Shown piece by piece: positions 16,138 to 23,932 of a stretch of 39,889 bases of DNA; within the stretch, counting starts at the first letter, position 1; each line of letters starts with the position of its first letter. The position numbers were made by a program, and so were the translations under genes. The stretch lies in NCBI RefSeq assembly GCF_014859355.1, contig NZ_JACUUJ010000026.1:1-39889 (forward strand). The letters are read 5' to 3'. The notes under the pieces are model-generated. The model saw nothing but the letters and a program-made list of their open reading frames with translations, was not told the DNA's origin and ran no database searches. The DNA comes from Yoonia sp. (lineage in GTDB: Bacteria > Pseudomonadota > Alphaproteobacteria > Rhodobacterales > Rhodobacteraceae).

Positions 16138-17263
16138 GAAGTGTTCCGGGAAGATTTTTCAGATCGCGCGCGCCGATCTGTCCCATGTTGCTGATCATAT
16201 CGGCGCGCAGGATATCCAGCACATGCGCCGCACCGGGTTCACCCAAGGCGGCCAGCCCGTAATGAAACGCGCGGCCCAGCATCACGAAATCCGCCCCCAG
16301 CGCCAGCGCGCGCAACACATCAAGCCCGCCTGCGATCCCGCTGTCAAAGATCAGCGGCAGATTGGTGGCGGCGCGCATCTGCGGCAGCACTTCGATTGAC
16401 GCAGGCCCGCCGTCAAATTGACGCCCGGCATGGTTACTGACCCAGATCGCATCGACCCCGGCGGCGGCCAGACGCGGCGCGTCATCGGGGTTGCCCACCC
16501 CCTTGACGATCAGCGGCCCGTCCCAGTGATCGCGCAGCCATGTCAGGTAATCCCAGTCGGGTGAGGTGCGCAAAAGATAGCCGATATGCTGGTTCGAGGG
16601 CAGGGCGGTCTTGATATCCGAATAGCTTTCCATCAGGCGCAGGCGCGGCATGCCTGTCTTGCGGATACCGTTCAGCCAAGCCGGGCATTGTGCCGCCTGC
16701 AAGGCCAGCCGTGGCGTCAGTTTCGGCGGGTTGGTCAGCCCGCCGCGTGTCTGGCGTTCGCGGCGCGAGGCAACCGGCACATCGACTGTCAGCACCAGCG
16801 TGGTGAAACCGGATGCGCGCGCGCGGTTCAGGATATCCTTGCGAATTTCGGGGTCGCGTGGGGGGTAAAGCTGGAACCACGCGTGTTTGCCAGCCAATGG
16901 CCCAACATCCTCGGGCAGTTGGCTGGCGACGGTGGACAGGGTGTAGGGGACGTTTTCGCGCGCCGCTGTGCGCGCCAGCATCTGTTCTGCCCCCGGCCAG
17001 ATCAGCCCCGACATGCCGACTGGCGCAATCCCGACCGGCAGCGGATATGTCTGGCCCAGAAATGTCGTGGACAGATCCGGCGTGAATTCGCCGTGCAGGA
17101 TGGACGGTTGCAGCAGCACCTTGTCCAGTTCGGTGCGGTTGCGCGCCTGCGTCGCCTCGACCCCGGTGGCGCTGTCAAGATATTCCCAGACGAAATGCGG
17201 TATCCGCCGGCGGGCGCGGCGTTTCAGATCGGCGATGGCGGGGTAGCGGGTGTGCAATGTCAT
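16133..17263 (-). CDS. FMN-dependent alpha-hydroxyacid dehydrogenase/oxidase (LldD-like)
   Basis: 376 aa from ATG 17263 (MTLHTRYPAIADLKRRARRR); a frame opening at 17365 would overlap the LexA box of the divergent gene and adds unrelated residues. FMN-binding TIM barrel: VGIAPVGMSGLIWPGAE near 75-90, TVDVPVASRRERQTR near 165-180, catalytic Lys in LIVKGV and the His-Arg pair in SNHAGRQ. The usual SNHGGRQ has Ala in place of the second Gly here. It oxidises an L-2-hydroxy acid such as lactate or glycolate to the keto acid; the exact substrate cannot be read. With pyc downstream, lactate to pyruvate to oxaloacetate is a plausible route, but this is inference. Confidence 0.9.
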   Translation of the reverse strand: MTLHTRYPAIADLKRRARRRIPHFVWEYLDSATGVEATQARNRTELDKVLLQPSILHGEFTPDLSTTFLGQTYPLPVGIAPVGMSGLIWPGAEQMLARTAARENVPYTLSTVASQLPEDVGPLAGKHAWFQLYPPRDPEIRKDILNRARASGFTTLVLTVDVPVASRRERQTRGGLTNPPKLTPRLALQAAQCPAWLNGIRKTGMPRLRLMESYSDIKTALPSNQHIGYLLRTSPDWDYLTWLRDHWDGPLIVKGVGNPDDAPRLAAAGVDAIWVSNHAGRQFDGGPASIEVLPQMRAATNLPLIFDSGIAGGLDVLRALALGADFVMLGRAFHYGLAALGEPGAAHVLDILRADMISNMGQIGARDLKNLPGTLR

Positions 17264-17319
17264 GGCGCGCACGCTATTGCGATGGATGCGGTTTTGGCAA
17301 GTGGCAGGATGCCTTCGGC

Positions 17320-17343
17320 GAAGGTATTTGAAAACAAAAGAAG
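17320..17343. repeat. Intergenic repeat, copy 1
   Basis: A 24-bp stretch, GAAGGTATTT then AAAACAAAAGAAG, that recurs at 39025-39048 with 22 of 24 bases the same. The copy is preceded by CCTTC-GGC-GAAGG, a short hairpin partly inside the repeat. It lies in the divergent promoter region between the hydroxyacid dehydrogenase and helicase genes. Short GC-hairpin plus TATTT motifs of this kind are scattered between genes in many Rhodobacterales; the role is unclear. Confidence 0.55.
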
Positions 17344-17348
17344 ATGGG

Positions 17349-17363
17349 GAACAGAAATAGAAC
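17349..17363. promoter_or_regulatory. LexA (SOS) box before the UvrD-type helicase
   Basis: GAAC-AGAAATA-GAAC fits the alphaproteobacterial LexA direct-repeat operator GAAC-N7-GAAC (GTTC-N7-GTTC on the other strand) exactly. It lies 30-56 bp before the two candidate starts of a DNA-repair helicase gene, the expected place for an SOS operator. Confidence 0.7.
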
Positions 17364-17404
17364 AAGGGTTTTCTCTGCGTGTCATTGGCGCTATGCTCAA
17401 CGCC

Positions 17405-19795
17405 ATGACCAGTTTTTCCGATGAAGATGCATTCGAGGCCGCCGTGCCGTTAAGCCAACGCGCAATGGCGCGGCCTGCAATGCCCTATCTTGACGGGCTG
17501 AATCCCGCCCAGCGCGAGGCGGTCGAGACGTTGCAGGGGCCGGTATTGATGCTGGCGGGCGCGGGCACCGGCAAGACCAAGGCGCTGATGAGTCGTGTGG
17601 CTCATCTAGTTCTTACCGGAAGCGCACGGTCTGACGAAATCTTGGCGGTAACGTTCACCAACAAGGCCGCCAAGGAGATGCGAAATCGGCTCGAGAACGA
17701 GCCATTTGACATACAGACCCCAATGAAATGGATGGGCACCTTCCATGCGATCAGCGCTAAGCTGCTGCGGCGGCATGCGGAACTGGTGGGGCTGAAATCC
17801 AACTTTACCATTCTGGACACCGACGACCAGATCCGCCTGATGAAACAACTGATCGAGGCTGCCGGAATCGACCATAAACGCTGGCCCGCGCGGATGCTGT
17901 CGGGCATCATTGATGGCTGGAAAAACCGTGCGCTGACCCCTGACAAGGTGCCCGTTGCCGACAGCAGCGCGTTTGATGGCAAGGGCGTGGCGCTTTACGC
18001 CGGCTATCAGCGCCGCCTGTTGGAACTGAACGCCGTTGATTTCGGCGATATCCTGTTGCACGTCGTCACGATCTTTCAAAACCACGACGATATCTTGCGG
18101 CAATACCAACGCTGGTTCCGCTATATTCTTGTGGACGAATATCAGGATACCAACGTGGCCCAATACCTTTGGCTGCGTCTGCTGGCCGCGTCACACAAGA
18201 ACATCTGTTGCGTAGGCGACGACGACCAGTCGATCTATGGCTGGCGCGGGGCCGAGGTGGGCAATATCCTGCGGTTCGAAAAGGATTTCCCCGGCGCCCA
18301 TGTGGTGCGGCTGGAGGAAAACTACCGTTCGACTCCGCATATCCTTGCCGCCGCATCGGGCGTGATTGCCGCCAACAAGGGGCGGCTGGGCAAGGAATTG
18401 TTTACCTCGGTTAAAGAGGGTGAAAAGGTCCGCCTGATCGGCCATTGGGACGGTGAGGAAGAAGCCCGCTGGATCGGCGAGGAGATTGAGGCAATGCGGC
18501 GCGGCACGCGCGGCATGGCACCGCTGGGCCTTGATTCCATGGCGATCCTTGTGCGCGCGTCGCACCAGATGCGCGCGTTCGAGGATCGGTTTTTGACCAT
18601 TGGCCTGCCGTATCGCGTCATCGGCGGGCCACGGTTTTATGAACGCATGGAAATTCGCGATGCCATGGCCTATTTCCGGCTGGCCGTGTCCCCCGCCGAC
18701 GATCTGGCGTTCGAACGCATCGTCAATACCCCCAAACGCGGCCTTGGCGACAAGGCGGTGCAGACCATTCAGCGCACGGCGCGATCCAACGGCGTGTCAC
18801 TGGTGGAAGGCGCGCGTCTGGTCTGTCAGGGTAAACTGCTGGGTGGTAAGGGGTTGAAGGAACTGACGATTCTGGTCGATGCGCTCGACCGCTGGCACGC
18901 GCAGATCCGCGCAGAGGCGGATACCCATGTGGAACTGGCCGAAATGATCCTGGACGAGTCCGGCTACACCGGCTTTTGGCAGAATGACAAGACGCCAGAG
19001 GCGCCGGGGCGGCTGGAAAACCTTAAGGAACTGGTCAAGGCGCTGGAGAATTTCGATAACCTGCAAGGGTTCCTCGAACATGTCAGCCTGATCATGGACA
19101 ACGAAACCGAAGAGCAGGGTGAAAAAGTCTCCATCATGACCCTGCACGCCGCCAAGGGGCTGGAATTTCCCGCCGTCTTCCTGCCGGGATGGGAGGACGG
19201 GTTGTTCCCCAGCCAACGGTCCATGGACGAAAGCGGGCTGAAAGGGTTGGAAGAAGAACGGCGCCTTGCCTATGTCGGGATCACGCGGGCAGAGGCGTTG
19301 TGCAGCATATCATTCGCCGCCAACCGGCGTGTTTACGGGCAGTGGCAGTCACAGATGCCGTCACGGTTCATCGACGAATTGCCCGAGGACCACGTGGAGG
19401 TGCTGACGCCCCCCGGTCTGTATGGCGGCGGCTATGGCGCGGCGGGCATGGCGGCCAGTGCATCGCCGGCGATTGCAGGGGCAGTGGCGTCGAATCTGCA
19501 CCAAAAGGCGCATGATGCGGATGTCTACAATTCACCCGGTTGGCGGCGGTTGCAGACCCGCAGCGCGCAGCGCGGTATGTCGATGCCATCCGAGGCGCGC
19601 AACATGACGATTGATGCGACCGCCGTTTCAGCCTTCTGCGTGGATGACCGCGTGTTCCACCAGAAATTCGGCTATGGCGCTGTTCTGGGGATCGAAGGCG
19701 ACAAACTTCTGATTGCATTCGATAAGGCCGGCGAAAAACATGTCGTGGCACGGTTTATCATCAGCGCCGACGCGGCGGATGATGTGCCGTTTTAG
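17405..19795 (+). CDS. uvrD: UvrD/PcrA-type superfamily 1 DNA helicase
   Basis: 796 aa from ATG 17405; ATG 17393 (MLNA added) is the alternative, and neither has a strong ribosome binding site. The reading frame stays open upstream only as an antisense shadow of the hydroxyacid dehydrogenase gene. Motifs: Walker A AGAGTGKT (51-58), TFTNKAAKEM (83-92), DEYQDT (244-249), GDDDQSIYGWRG (271-282), TLHAAKGLEF and LAYVGITRAE near 580-640. A Tudor-like C-terminal segment (VDDRVFHQKFGYGAV) matches PcrA/UvrD. It unwinds DNA 3'-5' in excision and mismatch repair. The exact LexA box upstream supports SOS induction. Confidence 0.93.
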   Translation: MTSFSDEDAFEAAVPLSQRAMARPAMPYLDGLNPAQREAVETLQGPVLMLAGAGTGKTKALMSRVAHLVLTGSARSDEILAVTFTNKAAKEMRNRLENEPFDIQTPMKWMGTFHAISAKLLRRHAELVGLKSNFTILDTDDQIRLMKQLIEAAGIDHKRWPARMLSGIIDGWKNRALTPDKVPVADSSAFDGKGVALYAGYQRRLLELNAVDFGDILLHVVTIFQNHDDILRQYQRWFRYILVDEYQDTNVAQYLWLRLLAASHKNICCVGDDDQSIYGWRGAEVGNILRFEKDFPGAHVVRLEENYRSTPHILAAASGVIAANKGRLGKELFTSVKEGEKVRLIGHWDGEEEARWIGEEIEAMRRGTRGMAPLGLDSMAILVRASHQMRAFEDRFLTIGLPYRVIGGPRFYERMEIRDAMAYFRLAVSPADDLAFERIVNTPKRGLGDKAVQTIQRTARSNGVSLVEGARLVCQGKLLGGKGLKELTILVDALDRWHAQIRAEADTHVELAEMILDESGYTGFWQNDKTPEAPGRLENLKELVKALENFDNLQGFLEHVSLIMDNETEEQGEKVSIMTLHAAKGLEFPAVFLPGWEDGLFPSQRSMDESGLKGLEEERRLAYVGITRAEALCSISFAANRRVYGQWQSQMPSRFIDELPEDHVEVLTPPGLYGGGYGAAGMAASASPAIAGAVASNLHQKAHDADVYNSPGWRRLQTRSAQRGMSMPSEARNMTIDATAVSAFCVDDRVFHQKFGYGAVLGIEGDKLLIAFDKAGEKHVVARFIISADAADDVPF

Positions 19796-19804
19796 GATCA
19801 CTGC

Positions 19805-20392
19805 ATGCTAGATCTGTCTTGTTTTAAAAACGAAATTCTTGAACCCGCCATACAAGCATTTTCCGACCATCCCAATCGTTTGTTTAACGCATATGCTGCC
19901 GTCTGGGCGGTCGATTCTTATGCTTCGCATTTTGCATGGTCAAAGGTGGACTCGCCTACTTTATCTCAAAAACATCGAAGTGTGGTTGAATTGAATTTTA
20001 AAAATGACCTGTGCAAGTCACCTGACGCTTGGCAGTTCAAAGTAGTCCGCGCTCTATCGAACGCGACGAAGCATGCAGTCAGAAGCAAAGGTAGCGAACT
20101 CGCAACTGACAGTGGAAAGACACGTGTTGAAAATGTTGACGGCTGGCTTTGGTATTTTACGGGTGCAAAAGTTCGGGGGCCTCAGGTTGTGGTCGATCTG
20201 AACCTTACTTGGGATGAAGAAGAAAAAGTATGGCGAGAGGCGGGAGATGATAAAGAAGTTTTTCGCGGACCGCTATTTAGTATGGTCAATGTGTTGGACT
20301 TGATGGAGCCGTCAGTTCAGGCTATTGAAAGCTTCACCCCGCCAACATCGGCCAGAGCGACCCCACCAACAACACTGCCATTGTCACGTTGA
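19805..20392 (+). CDS. Hypothetical protein, AT-rich, tail overlaps the LysE-type gene
   Basis: 195 aa, not recognised. It is soluble and mostly helical with many Trp (WAVDSYASHFAW, DAWQFKVVRALSNATKH). The DNA is clearly richer in A/T than both neighbours, with codons such as TTT, AAA and TTA that the neighbours avoid, which suggests transfer. The last 19 residues (from about 20334) are encoded on the antisense of the LysE-type gene's 3' end and are low-complexity Pro/Thr/Ala, so the native C-terminus was probably lost when this gene landed here. The start ATG lies 9 bp after the helicase stop with no clear ribosome binding site. Expression is uncertain. Confidence 0.6.
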   Translation: MLDLSCFKNEILEPAIQAFSDHPNRLFNAYAAVWAVDSYASHFAWSKVDSPTLSQKHRSVVELNFKNDLCKSPDAWQFKVVRALSNATKHAVRSKGSELATDSGKTRVENVDGWLWYFTGAKVRGPQVVVDLNLTWDEEEKVWREAGDDKEVFRGPLFSMVNVLDLMEPSVQAIESFTPPTSARATPPTTLPLSR

Positions 20393-20933
20393 ACACCCGC
20401 AACCGCCCCGCCGTGCCCAGCCAGCGGCGCAGTTGCACACCCATCCATGCCCAAACCGACACCGATGGCAGGTTGGTTGCCGCAAACACCGCCGCCACGA
20501 TCAATGACCCCACCAAAATGCCCCGATCCTGCGGGGCATAGGCGCTGATCGCGGTGATCGCCATGAACCATGCCTTTGGGTTAACCCATTGGAATGCTGC
20601 GGCCTGCATGAAGGTAAAGGGTTTTCCCGTCGCGGCCTGCGCTTCGGGCGGGACGGCATTGGCGATTTTCCACGCCAGCCACAGCATATAGGCGGCGCTG
20701 ACGACATTGAGCACGATGTTCAGCACCGGATAGGTGACGAAAATCTGCAATAATACGATGCCGACCATGACCACCATGAACGCATGCCCCAGCGAGATGC
20801 CAAGCATATGGGGCACCGTCCGGCGCAGCCCGTAATTGGCGCCCGACGCCAGCAGCATCAGGTTGTTCGGCCCCGGCGTGATCGAACTGGCAAAGGCAAA
20901 GCCGACAAGGGCCAAGAAGATTTCATATGTCAT
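20334..20933 (-). CDS. LysE/RhtB-family amino acid exporter
   Basis: 199 aa inner-membrane protein with six hydrophobic helices. Family signature near the start: FASSITPGPNNLMLLASGANYGLRRTVPHMLGISLGHA (15-52), and WVNPKAWFMAITAISAY (115-131) in the second half. It exports amino acids or related metabolites; the substrate is not predictable. It overlaps the last 59 bp of the convergent AT-rich gene, and its start lies 43 bp after the terminator of the small RNA array on the same strand, so it is probably transcribed separately. Confidence 0.9.
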   Translation of the reverse strand: MTYEIFLALVGFAFASSITPGPNNLMLLASGANYGLRRTVPHMLGISLGHAFMVVMVGIVLLQIFVTYPVLNIVLNVVSAAYMLWLAWKIANAVPPEAQAATGKPFTFMQAAAFQWVNPKAWFMAITAISAYAPQDRGILVGSLIVAAVFAATNLPSVSVWAWMGVQLRRWLGTAGRLRVFNVTMAVLLVGSLWPMLAG

Positions 20934-20975
20934 GACCGCAGCTGATACTGCCCGGTTTTGCCATGCGCCAGATGC

Positions 20976-21016
20976 AAAAAAACGGCCATGCCCGGGAGGA
21001 GGTGGGCATGACCGTT
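20976..21016 (-). terminator. Terminator of the small RNA array
   Basis: Arms 21004-21016 and 20981-20993 give a 13-bp stem (one G-U) around the loop ACCTCCTCCC, followed on the minus strand by seven Ts (20976-20982). The last CCUCCUCC hairpin thus doubles as a Rho-independent terminator. A CTTTTT run on the other side (21017-21022) would let it also stop plus-strand transcripts. Confidence 0.8.
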
Positions 21017-21275
21017 CTTTTTATCAGCGCCTCCTTGCGTCTCGGGAGGAGAAGAAGCAAGGCGCGTCCTCGCCCGCGTTACCCGGGAGGAGGTGGGCGC
21101 GGCAGGCGGTATGATCGGTTCCAACCCGGGAGGAGGTGGGCGGTTCCGAATTCTGTTTTAAAGTGGCGGCATCCGGGAGGAGGTAGATGCCGCCACTTTA
21201 TTTAAGACCGTGCCCCAGGGAGGAGGCAGAGCTACGGTCGTTTCAGGTCAACCCGAATGGGAGGAGAAGGCGGAC
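20976..21275 (-). ncRNA. CcsR/'cuckoo'-type small RNA array, seven CCUCCUCC units
   Basis: On the minus strand, seven copies of (T/-)CTCCTCCC-type motifs (plus-strand GGGAGGAG at 20994, 21044, 21085, 21128, 21175, 21218 and 21259) are spaced 41-50 bp apart. Most sit in the loop of a hairpin with its own arm sequence: 13-14 bp perfect at 21160-21199, 13 bp at 20981-21016, imperfect for 21044, 21085, 21128 and 21218, weak for 21259. In the 20981 stem the one odd pair is G-U on the minus strand but A-C on the plus strand, which supports minus-strand transcription. The array starts right after a DUF1127 gene and ends in a T-run. This is the layout of ccaF1-CcsR1-4 in Rhodobacter sphaeroides, stress-induced RNAs processed from a joint transcript; four copies are known there, seven here. 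The loop can pair with Shine-Dalgarno-like sequences. Confidence 0.85.
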
Positions 21276-21287
21276 CCGATCCGATAA

Positions 21288-21506
21288 TTACTTGCCGTAT
21301 GCCGCTTCGAGAGCGACGGATTTGATCATGCTCCGGCTCATGCCCAGATCTGCCAAATCACGGTCTGTCAGATCTTGCAGTTCGCGCAATGTTGTGGTGT
21401 AGATCTTGTGATTGGCGCGGCGTGCGGTCAGTGCGGTCCGCAGTGCTGCGATCCGATCACCAAAGGAAAAACCGCCGGTAATTGTCTCTGTCTGATATGT
21501 CATCAT
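21288..21506 (-). CDS. Small DUF1127 protein (CcaF1-like)
   Basis: 72 aa from ATG 21506 (ATG 21503 is equally possible); the frame continues upstream to about 22145, but that part is the antisense of mrp. The C-terminal domain LRELQDLTDRDLADLGMSRSMIKSVALEAAYGK (about 40-72) is a clear DUF1127 domain, Arg/Asp-rich and helical. Family members include CcaF1 of Rhodobacter sphaeroides, an RNA-binding protein that helps mature the CcsR RNAs. The first hairpin motif of the array begins about 20 bp after its stop, so gene and RNAs very likely share one transcript. Purine-rich AAAGAAAG lies before the start. Confidence 0.9.
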   Translation of the reverse strand: MMTYQTETITGGFSFGDRIAALRTALTARRANHKIYTTTLRELQDLTDRDLADLGMSRSMIKSVALEAAYGK

Positions 21507-21555
21507 CACATCTTTCTTTAGTTTTGCGGTCACGTTTGCCGCTTCGTTGTGATCA

Positions 21556-21584
21556 ATATGTATGACGATGCTGCGGCTGCACAA
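21556..21584 (-). promoter_or_regulatory. Candidate promoter of the DUF1127-small RNA operon
   Basis: Minus strand: TTGTGC (21579-21584), 17 bp, then ACATAT (21556-21561), about 50 bp before the DUF1127 start. The CATACATAT -10 region resembles RpoH-type sites that drive ccaF1-ccsR in Rhodobacter sphaeroides, but the -35 match is partial, so the sigma factor cannot be assigned. Confidence 0.35.
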
Positions 21585-21750
21585 TGAGTGTTTGGGCAAT
21601 GCTGCTATGCAGAAAATGCATAAGCTATGCTGACCTAAAGTCATCTGGCTGTTACATATCGCGCCATCTGTCATGGGTTGCTTGCACTTTGCCTGAAACG
21701 TGCCAGATGTTGGTCGCAAATCTGCCGTAATGAGAATGGGAACCTTCGAC

Positions 21751-22824
21751 ATGTCCATCAACCGTGATGAAATTTTAGGCGCTCTGTCCCGACTCACGCT
21801 GCCTGGCGGGGATGATATCGTCAGCCGTGACATGGTGCGCGCGTTGCAGATTGACGGCGCATCGGTGCGGTTTGTCATCGAGGCGGCAGATCCAACCGAG
21901 GCCAGAAAGATGGAAGGCGTGCGCATGGCCGCCGAAAATATCGTCAAGGCTTTGCCGGGGGTCGAGACGGTTTCGGTCGTCCTGACGGCGCATGGGCCTG
22001 CCCCCAAGGCGCCGGAACCGCCTTCACTGAAGATTGGGCGACACCCCGCACCGCAGGCCGGCCCCGCAAAGGTGGCGGGCGTTGATCGCATTATTGCAAT
22101 CGGGTCGGGCAAGGGCGGGGTCGGAAAATCGACAGTATCGTCCAACCTTGCCGTGGCATTGGCCCGCGAAGGCCGCCGCGTCGGATTATTGGATGCCGAT
22201 ATCTATGGCCCCAGCCAGCCGCGCATGATGGGGGTCAGCAAACGCCCAGCCAGCCCCGACGGCAAAACGATCATTCCCTTACAGGCACATGGCGTGACGA
22301 TGATGTCGATCGGTCTGATGATGGACCCTGACAAAGCGATTGTCTGGCGAGGGCCCATGCTGATGGGGGCGCTGCAACAAATGCTGGGGCAGGTGCTATG
22401 GGGCGATCTGGATGTACTGATCGTTGATTTGCCACCCGGAACGGGGGATGTGCAGCTGACACTTTGCCAGAAAACCCAGCTAACCGGCGCGGTTGTTGTC
22501 AGCACCCCGCAGGATGTTGCCCTGCTGGATGCGCGCAAGGCTCTGGATATGTTCAGCACCTTAAATACGCCAATTCTGGGCCTGGTTGAAAACATGTCGA
22601 CCTTCGTCTGCCCGTCTTGTGGGACGGAAACGCAGATTTTTGGCCATGGCGGTGTCGCGGCAGAGGCGCAAAAAATTGGCGTGCCTTTCCTTGGGGCCTT
22701 GCCCATTGATCTTGATACCCGGCTGGCGGGCGATGCAGGCACACCGATTGCTGCTGGTGATGGTCCGATGTCTGATGCCTATCGGCAACTCGCGCGGCGT
22801 TTCATCGCAGGTGGGATGGCGTGA
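21751..22824 (+). CDS. mrp: Mrp/NBP35-family P-loop ATPase, Fe-S cluster carrier
   Basis: 357 aa from ATG 21751 ([12 protein letters not shown]); the frame extends to 21700, but this ATG begins the conserved domain. N-terminal MIP18/DUF59-like domain (1-80), a Pro-rich linker (82-108), then the ATPase with deviant Walker [10 protein letters not shown] (120-128), [14 protein letters not shown], and a CxxC pair (FVCPSCG) that bridges the Fe-S cluster in the dimer. It transfers Fe-S clusters to target enzymes in the cytoplasm. The stop overlaps the GTG start of the GNAT gene (GTGA), so the two are coupled. It is divergent from the DUF1127-small RNA operon. Confidence 0.95.
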   Translation: MSINRDEILGALSRLTLPGGDDIVSRDMVRALQIDGASVRFVIEAADPTEARKMEGVRMAAENIVKALPGVETVSVVLTAHGPAPKAPEPPSLKIGRHPAPQAGPAKVAGVDRIIAIGSGKGGVGKSTVSSNLAVALAREGRRVGLLDADIYGPSQPRMMGVSKRPASPDGKTIIPLQAHGVTMMSIGLMMDPDKAIVWRGPMLMGALQQMLGQVLWGDLDVLIVDLPPGTGDVQLTLCQKTQLTGAVVVSTPQDVALLDARKALDMFSTLNTPILGLVENMSTFVCPSCGTETQIFGHGGVAAEAQKIGVPFLGALPIDLDTRLAGDAGTPIAAGDGPMSDAYRQLARRFIAGGMA

Positions 22825-23303
22825 TCATCCGCAGGGCAGAACCCGCGGATTTTGACGCGATCTGGCCCTTGTTGCGCGATGTCTTTCGTGCTGGCACCAC
22901 CTATGCGGTTGATCCGCAGATCAACAAGTCGGCGGCGCGCCGCTATTGGATGACGACTGCGGCCGCCACATTTGTGGCCGAGGATCGCAGCGGGATCATT
23001 GGCACCTATTACATCCGCACGAACCAGCCGGGCGGGGGCGCACATGTGTGCAACTGCGGATATGTTGTGGCAAAGGCCGCACGCGGGCAGGGGGTCGCGG
23101 CGCGTATGTGCATACATAGCCAGGATGAAGCCCGCACGCTGGGCTATCATGCGATGCAGTTCAATTTTGTGTTGGCCAGCAACGCAGGCGCAGTCCGCTT
23201 ATGGCACCGGCTGGGATTTGCCACCGTCGGCACGATACCGGATGCCTTTGCACATCCTGCCCTTGGGATGGTGGACGCATATGTGATGTATAAAAGGCTT
23301 TAG
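22821..23303 (+). CDS. GNAT-family N-acetyltransferase
   Basis: 160 aa covering one GNAT fold: [20 protein letters not shown] at the start, acetyl-CoA-binding loop V-x-x-x-A-R-G-Q-G-V-A ([15 protein letters not shown], about 75-89), and the closing [23 protein letters not shown] (115-137). It acetylates a small molecule or a protein; the acceptor is unknown. GTG 22821 overlaps the mrp stop. It converges with the SRAP gene; the two stops overlap by four bases. Confidence 0.9.
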   Translation: MIIRRAEPADFDAIWPLLRDVFRAGTTYAVDPQINKSAARRYWMTTAAATFVAEDRSGIIGTYYIRTNQPGGGAHVCNCGYVVAKAARGQGVAARMCIHSQDEARTLGYHAMQFNFVLASNAGAVRLWHRLGFATVGTIPDAFAHPALGMVDAYVMYKRL

Positions 23304-23926
23304 CGGGGGCCATCCACAAGGGTCAGCCTGTCATCGGGCAGGGGTCTTTGCAGGCGCAATGCCTCTGCGGGCGGGGCTGTCAGCCACATATTGATCGCCT
23401 GTGGCGAAATCAGGATCACTGGCATCGCTTTGGGGTGAAAAGAGGCGACGACGCTGTTGGGCGTGGTTGTCAGAAAGCCGAACAGATTGTCTGTTGTCTG
23501 TCCGTCCTTGACCCTGCGCACCGATGTCCAATTTGTCCAAAGCCCGGCAAAGAACGCCAGCGGCTTGCATCCCTCCAGGGCAAACCACCTTGGGCCAACG
23601 CCTGTCTGGTATTCGGAAAAGGCCGTGAACGGGACAACACAGCGATGTTCCACACCAAACCAACGCTGCCAATGCGGCGAGGCCGTATTGCGGATGTTGG
23701 TCACGCCCTTGTCCGCGTTGCGGTTTTTCAATGCAAATGCAGGTGATGGCATACCCCAGCGCATCATGGTCAGCACCCGCCCGCCGGGGGTATTTGCCAC
23801 CACCGGCGCGGCCTGATCGGGGTAGATGCCGGGTAAAGCGGGCAGGTTGCCGGCCTTATCCTGCAAATCGTCAAAAATTGCGCGGATCGCGGCCTGTCCT
23901 TTGGTCAGTGAATAAAGATTACACAC
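23300..23926 (-). CDS. SRAP/HMCES-type protein (abasic-site DNA-protein crosslink)
   Basis: 208 aa. The start was set at GTG 23926 because the family needs Cys as residue 2: translation from GTG gives MCNLYS, and AGGCGG lies 8 nt upstream, whereas the in-frame ATG 23932 is only 2 nt from it and would bury the cysteine at position 4. Active-site residues are all present: Cys2, Asn77 or Asn80 (VTNIRNTASPHW), Glu105 (VVPFTAFSEY) and His164 (ASFHPKAMP). SRAP proteins bind abasic sites in single-stranded DNA through Cys2 and shield them. No LexA box was seen upstream. Confidence 0.93.
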   Translation of the reverse strand: MCNLYSLTKGQAAIRAIFDDLQDKAGNLPALPGIYPDQAAPVVANTPGGRVLTMMRWGMPSPAFALKNRNADKGVTNIRNTASPHWQRWFGVEHRCVVPFTAFSEYQTGVGPRWFALEGCKPLAFFAGLWTNWTSVRRVKDGQTTDNLFGFLTTTPNSVVASFHPKAMPVILISPQAINMWLTAPPAEALRLQRPLPDDRLTLVDGPR

Positions 23927-23932
23927 GATCAT

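Noticed and set aside
16586-17404. N-terminal extension of the helicase frame
   Set aside because: It is antisense to the hydroxyacid dehydrogenase gene, and the family starts near residue 1 at 17405.
20976-21275. CRISPR array from the regular repeats
   Set aside because: Repeats are only about 9-10 bp, spacers are self-complementary arms, and no cas genes are near.
21507-22145. Long minus-strand frame joined to the DUF1127 gene
   Set aside because: The upstream part is antisense to mrp and low-complexity; only the last 72 codons form the real small protein.
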